From NCBI GenBank assembly GCA_937937585.1, contig CALDCB010000012.1:124001-188000 (forward strand): a DNA stretch of 64,000 nucleotides. Direction: 5' to 3'. The DNA is from an uncultured Coriobacteriaceae bacterium (GTDB lineage: Bacteria; Actinomycetota; Coriobacteriia; Coriobacteriales; Eggerthellaceae). Made by a program: the position numbers and the translations under genes. The notes beneath the pieces were generated by a model. That model ran no database searches, had not been told where the DNA came from, and worked only from the letters and a program-made list of their open reading frames with translations. Below are positions 52,213 through 60,200 of this stretch, piece after piece; positions within the stretch are counted from its first letter, which is position 1; each line of letters starts with the position of its first letter.

Positions 52213-53379
52213 ATGCCTATCCGAATCCCGGACGCGTTGCCTGCAACCAGCGCGCTTGAGAGCGAGAACATCTTCGTCATGACGGAGTTCCGTGCTTTGC
52301 ACCAGGACATCCGTCCGCTGAAGGTGGTCATCCTTAACCTGATGCCCACCAAAGAGACAACCGAGACGCAGATCATGCGCAAGTTGTCGAACACTCCGTT
52401 GCAGATCGACATCACGCTGCTGCACACGGCAAGTCATAGCGCCAAGAACGTGTCCGAAAGCCATCTGGATTCGTTTTATCGCACGTTCGACGAGATCCGC
52501 GATCAGCACTTCGATGGCATGATCATCACGGGCGCCCCGGTCGAGACCCTGCATTTCACCGACGTGGACTACTGGGACGAGCTGTGCAAGATCATGGAGT
52601 GGTCGAACACCAACGTTCACTCGGTATTCCATATTTGTTGGGGCGCGCAGGCCGGCATCTATTATCACTACGGAATCGCGAAGCACGACCTTCCCGAGAA
52701 GATGTTCGGCGTGTTCAAGCATTACCTGGTCAAAAGCACGTCGCCGTTGGTGCGCGGCTTGGACGACGAGTTCTGGGCACCGCATTCCCGCTTCACCGAG
52801 GTGCGCGCAAGCGACATCGCTGCCAACCCCGATCTCGAGCTTATCGCCCTGTCCGACGAGGCCGGCGTCTACATTGCGAAAAGCCTGGACAGCAAGCATA
52901 TCTTTGTGTTCGGTCACCCCGAGTACGACCGCAACACGCTGAAGGCCGAGTACGACCGCGACGTTTCCCGTGGCATGGACATCGCCATTCCCAAGCACTA
53001 CTACCCGAACGATGATCCCACGCAGGCGCCGCACAACACGTGGCGCGCCCAGGCGCAGCTTATCTACACTAACTGGCTGAATTACTACGTGTATCAGACC
53101 ACGCCTTACGACGTGGCACTTGTTGGCAAAGCGGCCGATACCCCTGCAACTCAGGACGAGGTCGTCGCCAGCGCGAAGGACGCTTCGGCGGACAAAGCCG
53201 CAGATGCCGGCGCTGTTGCGCGCGCGGGTGCACCAATGGGGCGTATCGCTTCCGAGCGTGTGAAGCCCGCGAAGAAGTCGGCTTATCTTCGCGCCGAGAA
53301 CGAGGACGACGACGGATACGACCCGTATTCCGACCGTCGAAGCGAGCCGCCGCTGTTCGAGCCGGATCCCTGGCGCTAG
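52213..53379 (+). CDS. metA: Homoserine O-acetyltransferase-type MetA with C-terminal extension
   Basis: The family enzyme activates homoserine for methionine synthesis. The glutaminase-like core spans residues 1-300: [19 protein letters not shown], catalytic Cys142 in [17 protein letters not shown], and HSRFTEVR. Residue 111 is Glu (ITGAPVETL), the residue linked to acetyl-CoA rather than succinyl-CoA use (Gly in succinylating enzymes). The product is 388 residues; the family is about 300-310, so an Ala/Asp-rich charged tail of about 85 residues is extra. TATAAT lies at 52171-52176. No SAM riboswitch fits the 87-base upstream gap. Confidence 0.92.
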   Translation: MPIRIPDALPATSALESENIFVMTEFRALHQDIRPLKVVILNLMPTKETTETQIMRKLSNTPLQIDITLLHTASHSAKNVSESHLDSFYRTFDEIRDQHFDGMIITGAPVETLHFTDVDYWDELCKIMEWSNTNVHSVFHICWGAQAGIYYHYGIAKHDLPEKMFGVFKHYLVKSTSPLVRGLDDEFWAPHSRFTEVRASDIAANPDLELIALSDEAGVYIAKSLDSKHIFVFGHPEYDRNTLKAEYDRDVSRGMDIAIPKHYYPNDDPTQAPHNTWRAQAQLIYTNWLNYYVYQTTPYDVALVGKAADTPATQDEVVASAKDASADKAADAGAVARAGAPMGRIASERVKPAKKSAYLRAENEDDDGYDPYSDRRSEPPLFEPDPWR

Positions 53380-53530
53380 CTTATTGGCGAAGAGAAGGGC
53401 GCGTCGGTCAAGCCATGTCGCGAGTGCGCGCAGGCGAAACGCGCGAAGGGTCCTCGTCACGCGCGAGGCCGGCACGCGACGACCATTTGTGCAATTCGCG
53501 AATATTCCCCCTGTACAGCGCTTTTACATG

Positions 53531-53560
53531 TTGACGTGGCGGGAAGCGCGAATCTATACT
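53531..53560 (+). promoter_or_regulatory. Promoter of the rplM-rpsI operon
   Basis: TTGACG (53531-53536) and TATACT (53555-53560) with an 18-base spacer give a transcript start near 53567, about 157 bases before rplM. That long leader could carry ribosomal-protein feedback, although I did not recognise a named L13 leader. Confidence 0.7.
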
Positions 53561-53723
53561 GGACAAGTTGCTTTCAAAAGCCCCGTGAAGCGGGATTGAA
53601 CCGAGAACGCTTACCTTGGCAGATGGAGTCCAGGCCGGAAGCCTCAAGCGTGCTGGCGTAGGAAACCGGCTCTCGCGTCAACCTGCACTTTTGAAAACAA
53701 ACACGTATTTGGAGGAATCAGAA

Positions 53724-54158
53724 GTGAAGACGTATTACGCAAAGCCCAACGAGGTTGAGCGCGAATGGCTTCTCATCGACGCTGAGGACATGGTCCTCGG
53801 TCGCGTTGCAGCCAAGGCCGCCCATATCCTTCGCGGTAAGCACAAGCCCACCTACACGCCTCATGTCGACACCGGCGACTTCGTCGTCATCGTGAACGCC
53901 GACAAGATCCGCGTTACGGGCAACAAGGGCACCGACAAGCGCTACTATCGCCACAGCGGTTTCCCCGGAGGACTCAAGTCCGAGACCTTCAACGAGGCCA
54001 TCGAGCGTCATCCGGAGCGCGTGTTGGAGCATGCAATCAAGGGCATGCTGCCCAAGAACACGCTCGGTCGCGCCATGGGCAAGAAGCTCAAGGTGTACGC
54101 CGGTCCTGAGCATCCGCATCAGGCACAGAACCCGCGTAAGATCGAGATGGAGGGCTAG
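53724..54158 (+). CDS. rplM: 50S ribosomal protein L13
   Basis: 144 residues from GTG 53724, which follows GGAGGA at 53711-53716; the longer frame from 53616 lacks a ribosome site. L13 signatures: [57 protein letters not shown] and [19 protein letters not shown]. It nucleates 50S assembly. Followed by rpsI after 2 bases, the universal order. Confidence 0.98.
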   Translation: MKTYYAKPNEVEREWLLIDAEDMVLGRVAAKAAHILRGKHKPTYTPHVDTGDFVVIVNADKIRVTGNKGTDKRYYRHSGFPGGLKSETFNEAIERHPERVLEHAIKGMLPKNTLGRAMGKKLKVYAGPEHPHQAQNPRKIEMEG

Positions 54159-54160
54159 TC

Positions 54161-54553
54161 ATGGCAAATGAAGCTTTGTATTACGGCACCGGCCGCAGGA
54201 AGAACGCAACTGCCCGCGTTCGTCTTGTCCCCGGCACTGGCAAGGTAACCGTTAACGGCCGCGACGCTGCCGACTACTTTGGCCGTCAGGCTCTGGTCGA
54301 CATGGCTTGCGCTCCGTTCAAGGTCACCGACACCGAGGGTCATTTCGACGTCATCGCCAACATCGCTGGCGGCGGCATCTCCGGCCAGGCTGGCGCTCTT
54401 CGCCACGGCATTTCCCGCGCTCTGCTGGGTGCCGGCGAGTATCGCCCCGAGCTCAAGAAGGCTGGCTTCCTCACGCGTGACGCACGTATGGTCGAGCGTA
54501 AGAAGTACGGTCTGAAGAAGGCCCGCAAGCGCCCGCAGTTCAGCAAGCGCTAA
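54161..54553 (+). CDS. rpsI: 30S ribosomal protein S9
   Basis: 130 residues with S9 signatures [38 protein letters not shown] and the C-terminal [13 protein letters not shown] whose tail contacts the P-site tRNA. GGAGGGCTAGTC precedes ATG 54161. Second gene of the rplM-rpsI operon, ending at the 54581 terminator. Confidence 0.98.
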   Translation: MANEALYYGTGRRKNATARVRLVPGTGKVTVNGRDAADYFGRQALVDMACAPFKVTDTEGHFDVIANIAGGGISGQAGALRHGISRALLGAGEYRPELKKAGFLTRDARMVERKKYGLKKARKRPQFSKR

Positions 54554-54580
54554 GAATCTACGGATTCACTGGCTTTTCGA

Positions 54581-54607
54581 AACCCGCTCTCTTCGGAGAG
54601 CGGGTTT
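54581..54607 (+). terminator. Terminator of rplM-rpsI
   Basis: AACCCGCTCTC-TTCG-GAGAGCGGGTT followed by TTTCTTT. Confidence 0.92.
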
Positions 54608-54702
54608 TTCTTTGCCCGTTCGTCGCTTTCGCCGAACAAAGTATTAAAGTATCACCAGACGAAAACCGACGAGGCATTTGCACGAAAGCGAGGATCCGCA
54701 CC

Positions 54703-56799
54703 ATGACGGACGTAGCTGCGATCTACGGGTCGAAAGTTTTCAACGAGCACGTGATGGCCGAACGCCTGCCATCCGTCACGTATAAAAGCTTGATGCGCAC
54801 CATCCACGACGGCGAGCCGCTTGACATCGAAGTGGCCAACGTCGTTGCGCACGCCATGAAGGAATGGGCAATCGAGAACGGTGCCACCCACTTCACGCAT
54901 TGGTTCCAGCCTTTGACGGGCATCACCTCCGAGAAGCACGACGGCTTCATCGACCCCACGGCCGATGGTCGCACTCTCCTTCGTTTCTCGGGCAAAGAGC
55001 TTATCCAGGGCGAGCCCGACGCCTCCAGCTTCCCGAACGGCGGCCTGCGCGCCACGTTCGAGGCTCGCGGTTACACTGTGTGGGATCCCACCAGCTTCGC
55101 CTTCATCAAGGACGAGGTGCTGTGCATTCCCACCGCCTTCTCCAGCTTCACCGGCGAGGCTCTTGACGAGAAAACCCCGCTTTTGCGCTCCATGGCCGCC
55201 GTCGAGGTCCAGGCCAAGCGCGTTCTTGCCCTGTTCGGCGAGCATCCCCGCCGCGTCATCCCCACGGTCGGCCTTGAGCAGGAGTACTTCCTGATTTCCG
55301 AGAAGGACTTCGCCCGCAGGCTCGACCTTGCCCTGTGCGATCGCACGCTGTTCGGTGCCGATCCCTGCAAGGGCCAAGAGATGGAAGAACACTATTTCGG
55401 TGCCATCCGTCCCACGGTCAACGAGTTCATGAAGGAGCTCGACACCGAGCTTTGGGAGCTGGGCATTCCCGCTCGCACCAAGCACAACGAGGTTGCGCCT
55501 GCACAGCACGAGCTTGCTCCCATCTTCGAGAACGCCAACCGCGCGATCGACCACAACCTGCTTACCATGGAAAAGATGAAGCTGCTGGCCAGCCATCATG
55601 GCTTGGTGTGCCTGCTTCACGAGAAGCCCTTCGATGGTGTCAACGGCAGCGGCAAGCATGACAACTGGTCGTTGGCCGCCGATGGCAAGAACCTTCTTGA
55701 GCCTGGTGAAAGCCCCATCGAGAACCTGCGCTTCCTGGTGTTCCTGTCCTGCATCGTCGAGGCGGTCGACGAGTACCAGGAGCTTCTGCGCGCATCCGTC
55801 GCAAGCGCCAGCAACGATCATCGTTTGGGCGCGAACGAGGCGCCGCCGGCCATCGTGTCCATCTTCTTGGGCACCGAGCTTTCGGCCATCGTCGAGGCTT
55901 TGGTGAACGACCATGAAACCGAGTACACCAGCGCTCACAAGGTTGCAATGGACCTTGGCGTGGAAACTTTGCCTAACTTCCTGAAGGACAACACCGACCG
56001 CAACCGCACCAGCCCCTTCGCTTTCACCGGCAACAAGTTCGAGTTCCGCATGCCGGGTTCCGCCGAGAATCTGTCCGAGGCCAACACCATCCTCGACACC
56101 GCTATGGCCAAGAGCCTGAAGGACTTCGCCAACGCCATGCGCGACGTTCCCGAGGAAGCCTTCGAGGAGCGCGCCATCGAGTACGTGAAGCAGCTGCTGC
56201 GCGACCACAAGCGCATCATCTTCGACGGCAACGGCTATTCCGACGAGTGGCCGATCGAGGCCGAACGTCGCGGCCTCTCCAACAAGGCAACCACCGCCGA
56301 CGCCATGCCGTGCATGGTCGAGCCCAAGAACCTCAAGCTGTTCGACGAGTTCGGCATTCTGTCCGAGGTCGAGGTTCGCAGCCGTTACGAGGTTAAGCTC
56401 GAGAAGTACAACAAACTCATCAACATCGAGATCAACACCATGGACCGCATGGTCAGCCGCGATTACCTGCCCGCGATCAACGCGTTCGCAACCAAGGTGG
56501 CCCGTGGCATCACCGCCGTGCGCGCAGTTAGCCCCTTGCTTGATGTTTCCGATCAGGAGAACCTGCTTAAGCGCCTGACCGACGGCGTTGCGGCCATCAA
56601 CAAGAACCTGCGCGAGGTCAACGCCGCCCATGCTGCCGCGCTGCGGATCGGGGACCAGCAAGAGCGCGCCAACGAGTACGCGCACAACATCATCCCCATG
56701 ATGGATCGCCTACGCGCCTCGGTTGACGACATGGAGCTCATCGTGGGCGCCACGTACTGGCCGGTGCCTTCGTACAACCGCATGCTGTTCTACGCCTAA
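54703..56799 (+). CDS. glnN: Glutamine synthetase type III
   Basis: A 698-residue GSIII, the large family found in Bacteroides, cyanobacteria and some anaerobes. It assimilates ammonia with glutamate and ATP. Signatures: AIENGATHFTHWFQPLTGIT, VLCIPTAFSSFTGEALDEKT, GLEQEYFLI, TKHNEVAPAQHELAPIFENA (the GSIII signature), KPFDGVNGSGKHDNWSLAAD with the metal-site His, and NRTSPFAFTGNKFEFRM. Length is typical. GCGAGGATC precedes ATG 54703. It is a single unit closed by a terminator at 56809. No classical GlnA is in the window. Confidence 0.97.
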   Translation: MTDVAAIYGSKVFNEHVMAERLPSVTYKSLMRTIHDGEPLDIEVANVVAHAMKEWAIENGATHFTHWFQPLTGITSEKHDGFIDPTADGRTLLRFSGKELIQGEPDASSFPNGGLRATFEARGYTVWDPTSFAFIKDEVLCIPTAFSSFTGEALDEKTPLLRSMAAVEVQAKRVLALFGEHPRRVIPTVGLEQEYFLISEKDFARRLDLALCDRTLFGADPCKGQEMEEHYFGAIRPTVNEFMKELDTELWELGIPARTKHNEVAPAQHELAPIFENANRAIDHNLLTMEKMKLLASHHGLVCLLHEKPFDGVNGSGKHDNWSLAADGKNLLEPGESPIENLRFLVFLSCIVEAVDEYQELLRASVASASNDHRLGANEAPPAIVSIFLGTELSAIVEALVNDHETEYTSAHKVAMDLGVETLPNFLKDNTDRNRTSPFAFTGNKFEFRMPGSAENLSEANTILDTAMAKSLKDFANAMRDVPEEAFEERAIEYVKQLLRDHKRIIFDGNGYSDEWPIEAERRGLSNKATTADAMPCMVEPKNLKLFDEFGILSEVEVRSRYEVKLEKYNKLINIEINTMDRMVSRDYLPAINAFATKVARGITAVRAVSPLLDVSDQENLLKRLTDGVAAINKNLREVNAAHAAALRIGDQQERANEYAHNIIPMMDRLRASVDDMELIVGATYWPVPSYNRMLFYA

Positions 56800-56808
56800 G
56801 CAACCAGC

Positions 56809-56844
56809 GGCCCGTCGGCTTGGTGCTGGCGGGCCTTTTCTTTT
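56809..56844 (+). terminator. Terminator of glnN
   Basis: GGCCCG (56809-56814) pairs with CGGGCC (56830-56835) and is followed by TTTTCTTTT. Confidence 0.8.
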
Positions 56845-56881
56845 GCAGTGCATTCTTCTGGGACCAAAGGAGAGAATCACG

Positions 56882-57172
56882 ATGAACGATCTTAGAAGCG
56901 AGGATGTTGAAGCCCTGCTTGACGTGCTTGTTCGCATGGACGACAAGGAGACGCTGTTCGCTTTGCTGGAGGACCTGTTCACCATTCGCGAAATCAAGGA
57001 AACCTCCCAGCGCCTGACCGTTGCGCGCATGCTCGACGCGGGCAAGTCGTATGCCGCTATCGAGCAGGCGACAGGCGCTTCGGCCACCACTATCGCCCGC
57101 GTATCGAAATGCCTGAGCTATGGCACGGGCGGGTACCGTGCGGCTCTTGATCTGCTTGCCTCTTCGAAATAG
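56882..57172 (+). CDS. YerC/YecD-family TrpR-like regulator
   Basis: A 96-residue helical protein of the TrpR-superfamily YerC/YecD branch: LFALLEDLFTIREIKETSQR then LTVARMLDAGKSYAAIEQAT and GASATTIARVSKCLSYG, a helix-turn-helix with the conserved GASATTIARVSK. Such proteins are DNA-binding repressors of unknown effector. AAAGGAGAG precedes ATG 56882; the frame extends upstream over the glnN terminator, which is rejected. It precedes the hydrolase at 57229 by 56 bases. Confidence 0.9.
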   Translation: MNDLRSEDVEALLDVLVRMDDKETLFALLEDLFTIREIKETSQRLTVARMLDAGKSYAAIEQATGASATTIARVSKCLSYGTGGYRAALDLLASSK

Positions 57173-57228
57173 AATGTTCGGCGCGCACGAGGGGTGCGCA
57201 TTGGACGAGAGAAAGATTCAGAAAGGCA

Positions 57229-57810
57229 ATGAAACGGTTGCTGATCGTCGTCGACTACCAGAACGATTTCGTCGACGGCGCGCTTGGCTTCGAGGGGGCC
57301 GAGCTTCTTGACAAGCCCATCGCCGAGAAGATCTCGGAGTATCGGGCTGCAGGCGACGTTGTCGCTTTCACCTACGACACCCACCATCGCGACTACATGC
57401 AAACGCAGGAAGGGCGCAACCTATCCATCCCGCACTGCATCGAGGGAACCGAAGGTCACAAGCTTTATGGCGAGACCGCCCTTATGGCGCGCGACATTGA
57501 CGAGGTTTACTACAAGCCCACGTTCGGCTCCTCCGAGTTGTTCGCCCGTTTGAGTAAGGCTCAAGCTATTGCGGCTAGTCTTGGCCGCGAGCCGTTCGAG
57601 AGCATCGAGCTGGTGGGTCTGGTTTCCAACATGTGCGTGCTGTCCAACGCGGTTATCGCGCGCTCTGCATGCCCGAACGTGCAGATCATCGTTGATGCGG
57701 CGTGCACCGCGGCGCCCGATCCGAAGCTGAACGAGGAAGCGCTTGATGTTTTGGAGGCGCTGCAGGTTTCGGTCATCAATCGAGAGAAGCCCGCAAACCT
57801 GGAAGGCTAG
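57229..57810 (+). CDS. Isochorismatase-superfamily cysteine hydrolase
   Basis: A 193-residue hydrolase. The catalytic triad is Asp in LLIVVDYQNDFVDGAL, Lys in EVYYKPTFGSSEL and Cys in LVGLVSNMCVLSNAVIA, as in nicotinamidases and related amidases. A cis-peptide bulge region lies before the Cys. The subfamily with THHRDYMQTQEGRNLSIPHC resembles nicotinamidase-like enzymes, so nicotinamide deamidation is possible but not proven. AGAAAGGCA precedes ATG 57229. Ends before the terminator at 57868. Confidence 0.9.
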   Translation: MKRLLIVVDYQNDFVDGALGFEGAELLDKPIAEKISEYRAAGDVVAFTYDTHHRDYMQTQEGRNLSIPHCIEGTEGHKLYGETALMARDIDEVYYKPTFGSSELFARLSKAQAIAASLGREPFESIELVGLVSNMCVLSNAVIARSACPNVQIIVDAACTAAPDPKLNEEALDVLEALQVSVINREKPANLEG

Positions 57811-57867
57811 CGACTGATTGCGACGGACATCGCGCGTCGTCGAAAGCAAATCCAACCCAGAAACGCA

Positions 57868-57898
57868 ACGAGCCCGCTGGATAATCCAGCGGGCTCGT
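57868..57898. terminator. Terminator between convergent hydrolase and hsp20 genes
   Basis: ACGAGCCCGCTGG-ATAAT-CCAGCGGGCTCGT, 13-base perfect arms. Confidence 0.9.
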
Positions 57899-57937
57899 GC
57901 TTTACGATCGACCGATGGGGGGGATGGAAGGGAGACG

Positions 57938-58381
57938 TTAGTCGATCGAGATGTTGGTAGTGGTTTCAAGCTGCGGCTTGGGCTGCTTTTTCGGAACGTC
58001 GATCTTCAGCGTGCCGTTCTCGAAGCGGGCTTTGACGTCGGCCTCTTCGATTTCGTCGCCCACGTAGTAGGAGCGAGTGCATTTGCCGCTGAAGCGTTCC
58101 TTGCGAACGAAGGCGCCCTTCTTGTCGGTGTCGTCGGTCTCGCTCTTGGTTTCAGCGGTGACAGTAAGAACGCCGTCCTTCAGGGAAGCATTGACGTCTT
58201 CCTTCTTGAAGCCGGGCAGGTCGATGGTCAGTTCGTAGCCACCGTCATGCTCTTTGATGTCGGTGCGCATGAATTGCTGAACGGGACGGGCTGCCGGTGC
58301 GGCATCGAAAAGGGTATCGAAAGGATCAGCGAAGAACGCATCGAGAAGGTTGTTGCTCCTGCGAGGAATCATTGCAGTCAT
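57938..58381 (-). CDS. Hsp20 small heat-shock protein
   Basis: A 147-residue protein with a short N-terminal arm (IPRRSNNLLDAFFADPFDTL), an alpha-crystallin domain (about 42-135: IKEHDGGYELTIDLPGFKKE, GVLTVTAETKSE, YYVGDEIEEADVKARFENGT, LKIDVPKK) and an ISID-like tail. It should be an ATP-independent holdase. The ATG at 58381 is chosen because CAGGAG is about nine bases away; an earlier ATG at 58390 touches the ribosome site, and the frame to 58765 has none. An inverted repeat lies at 58538. Confidence 0.92.
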   Translation of the reverse strand: MTAMIPRRSNNLLDAFFADPFDTLFDAAPAARPVQQFMRTDIKEHDGGYELTIDLPGFKKEDVNASLKDGVLTVTAETKSETDDTDKKGAFVRKERFSGKCTRSYYVGDEIEEADVKARFENGTLKIDVPKKQPKPQLETTTNISID

Positions 58382-58537
58382 GGTAATCATCTCCTGTTTG
58401 GTGGTCGGGGCGGTTTGCCCTGGCCCGCATGACTTACTTCTTTGAACGATTCTGTTATACCGACCCCCGAAACGCGATTCAAGCCAGAACGTCAGTCGGT
58501 AACCTTGCCGATAACTTGCGTTACCTTCTTGTAATAA

Positions 58538-58560
58538 ATCTAAGTCAAGTTGGCTTAGAT
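58538..58560. promoter_or_regulatory. Inverted repeat upstream of hsp20
   Basis: ATCTAAG (58538-58544) and CTTAGAT (58554-58560) form a 7-base perfect dyad with a 9-base spacer, overlapping TTGACT on the minus strand (a possible -35). It is not an obvious CIRCE or HAIR box. Confidence 0.5.
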
Positions 58561-58736
58561 CATGAAGATGGGATGGGGCGAATGAGAAGTGCAGGGGTCG
58601 TGAGGCTCGCGGTAGGAGAATCTGCACGGGCGCGTGGCGAGGGCGGTAGCTTTCGAACGCGCTTGGAAGCCAATCGGCGAAAGCGCTGATGGCGGAGCGG
58701 GTATAATCGAGCTCACGTAAATGAAAGGATGCCGAT

Positions 58737-59282
58737 ATGACGCTGATTGGGGTTTTGTCTGACACTCACGGGCGGCTTGACCCGCGCGCCTATGCGGCGC
58801 TTGTTGAGTGCGATCGCATCATCCATGCGGGCGATATCTGCGATCCGTCTATTTTGAGGGAGCTTCAAACCATCGGCCCTGTTGACGCGGTGTTGGGAAA
58901 CAACGACATTCCTGGCGACTATCCGTCGGATGTCCGGAGGTTTGCCAAACCGGTTGTCGACGGCGTGCGATTCCTGGTGGCTCATTATCCCAACGACGTG
59001 TGGATCAGTTTCGCGGGAAGCTCGGCAGTCGCGCCCGGCGACCCTATCCCGCATGTGTGCATCCACGGCCATGCCCATATCCCGCGCTTAGACTGGGGAC
59101 GCACGACATACCCTGCGAGATATGTTCTGAATCCTGGGTCTGTCACGCGGCCGCGCGGCGGGTTTCCTGCAAGTGTGGGGAAGATCGTTGTGGAAGACGG
59201 GCGTGTTCTTTCCATTGCCGTCGAGTCGCTTGATGGCGAAGTTTTGTTTGAGACGGGATCTGCTGGGTCTTCTGCTGAATAG
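58737..59282 (+). CDS. YfcE/MJ0936-type metallophosphoesterase
   Basis: A 181-residue calcineurin-like phosphoesterase. All ligand blocks are visible: GVLSDTHGRLD, IIHAGDICD, AVLGNNDIPG, LVAHYPND and CIHGHAHIPR. The subfamily hydrolyses phosphodiester model substrates; natural substrate unknown. AAAGGA precedes ATG 58737. Single gene between hsp20 and the convergent rubrerythrin gene. Confidence 0.9.
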   Translation: MTLIGVLSDTHGRLDPRAYAALVECDRIIHAGDICDPSILRELQTIGPVDAVLGNNDIPGDYPSDVRRFAKPVVDGVRFLVAHYPNDVWISFAGSSAVAPGDPIPHVCIHGHAHIPRLDWGRTTYPARYVLNPGSVTRPRGGFPASVGKIVVEDGRVLSIAVESLDGEVLFETGSAGSSAE

Positions 59283-59352
59283 GCGCGTCGGGCCATCAGT
59301 GCTTCCCGTGTGTCGGTCTGCAACGCCGACCTGCGCTTACGTATTTCCGGAA

Positions 59353-59396
59353 CCAGCAAAAGCGACGCCTTCCGAAGAAGACGTCGCTTTTGCTGG
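59353..59396. terminator. Bidirectional terminator
   Basis: CCAGCAAAAGCGACG (59353-59367) pairs perfectly with CGTCGCTTTTGCTGG (59382-59396), between the phosphoesterase and rubrerythrin genes. Confidence 0.88.
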
Positions 59397-59415
59397 CCAT
59401 CTACCAAATTATTTT

Positions 59416-60021
59416 TTAGAACTCCTTGAAAGCAGCTTTCTTGGCGCCGCAGATGGGGCAGACCTCGGGGGCTTCAGCGCCCTTGTGGATGTAGCCGCAG
59501 AAGGGGCACAGGTAGTAGTTGTCGTCGTCGGCGGCGTCGAGGTTGTTGTAAGCCTCGAGGTACTTCTCGGCATGAACGCTCTCGGCGAGCTTAGCCTTGG
59601 TGAATACCTTGACGGCCTTGTCGTTGCCCTCTTCCTGAGCCTTCTTGATGAACTCGGGGTACATGTCAGAGGTCTCGTGGATTTCGCCGTTGGCAGCGTC
59701 GATGAGCATGAGGTCGACGGGCAGCGGGTCGGCGGCTTCGGCGGTGGGGCGGATATAATCAGGCTCTTCAGCCTCGACCAGGGCGGCCTCCATGCCGATG
59801 TGAACCTGCTCGGCGGCGGAAGCAGCGCGGAACAGCTTGGCAACCTGCGGGTAACCAGCCTCGTCGGCAGCCTTTGCGTAGCCGGCGTACTTAGCGGAAG
59901 CGCCGGTCTCGCCAGCGACGGAAGCCTTCAGCGCGTCAAGAGTGGAAGCGATCTGGGTGGTGCCGAAGCCGTTCATGTTGGAGCTGTTCTCGGCGGTGGG
60001 GAATTCGGAACGAGTATTCAT
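59416..60021 (-). CDS. Rubrerythrin
   Basis: A 201-residue peroxide-scavenging diiron protein: ferritin-like four-helix part with GETGASAKYAGYAKAADEAG, AAEQVHIGMEAAL and AKLAESVHAEKYLEAY (Glu/His ligands), then a C-terminal rubredoxin domain with CPFCGYIH and CPICG. It protects anaerobes from H2O2 with electrons from rubredoxin-type donors and complements the FprA flavoprotein. GAGAGGGATC precedes ATG 60021. A strong palindrome and a minus-strand promoter (TTGCAA/TATACT) lie 38-80 bases upstream. Confidence 0.95.
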   Translation of the reverse strand: MNTRSEFPTAENSSNMNGFGTTQIASTLDALKASVAGETGASAKYAGYAKAADEAGYPQVAKLFRAASAAEQVHIGMEAALVEAEEPDYIRPTAEAADPLPVDLMLIDAANGEIHETSDMYPEFIKKAQEEGNDKAVKVFTKAKLAESVHAEKYLEAYNNLDAADDDNYYLCPFCGYIHKGAEAPEVCPICGAKKAAFKEF

Positions 60022-60058
60022 ATTGATCCCTCTCTCATTGGGTTGTGCTTGATTCGAC

Positions 60059-60079
60059 TATTAGGAGTATATCCTAATA
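60059..60079. promoter_or_regulatory. Operator palindrome over the rubrerythrin promoter
   Basis: TATTAGGA (60059-60066) and TCCTAATA (60072-60079) are perfect 8-base arms with a 5-base centre. The minus-strand -10 TATACT lies inside the palindrome and TTGCAA is 16 bases upstream of it, so a bound repressor would block transcription. Not an exact PerR or Fur box. Confidence 0.7.
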
Positions 60080-60200
60080 AGGAATAATTGCAAGTAGGAA
60101 AACGCCGTTGTGCGTAAAAGATCAAGATCGTGCGCCGAGCAGGTGCTGAGTGCGCGATAATGGGCGAGCGAATTGGAAAAGCAATAAGGAAGGCGATTTC

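Noticed and set aside
54652..56685. 677-codon frame antisense to glutamine synthetase
   Set aside because: Mirror of a strongly conserved enzyme; no start signal.
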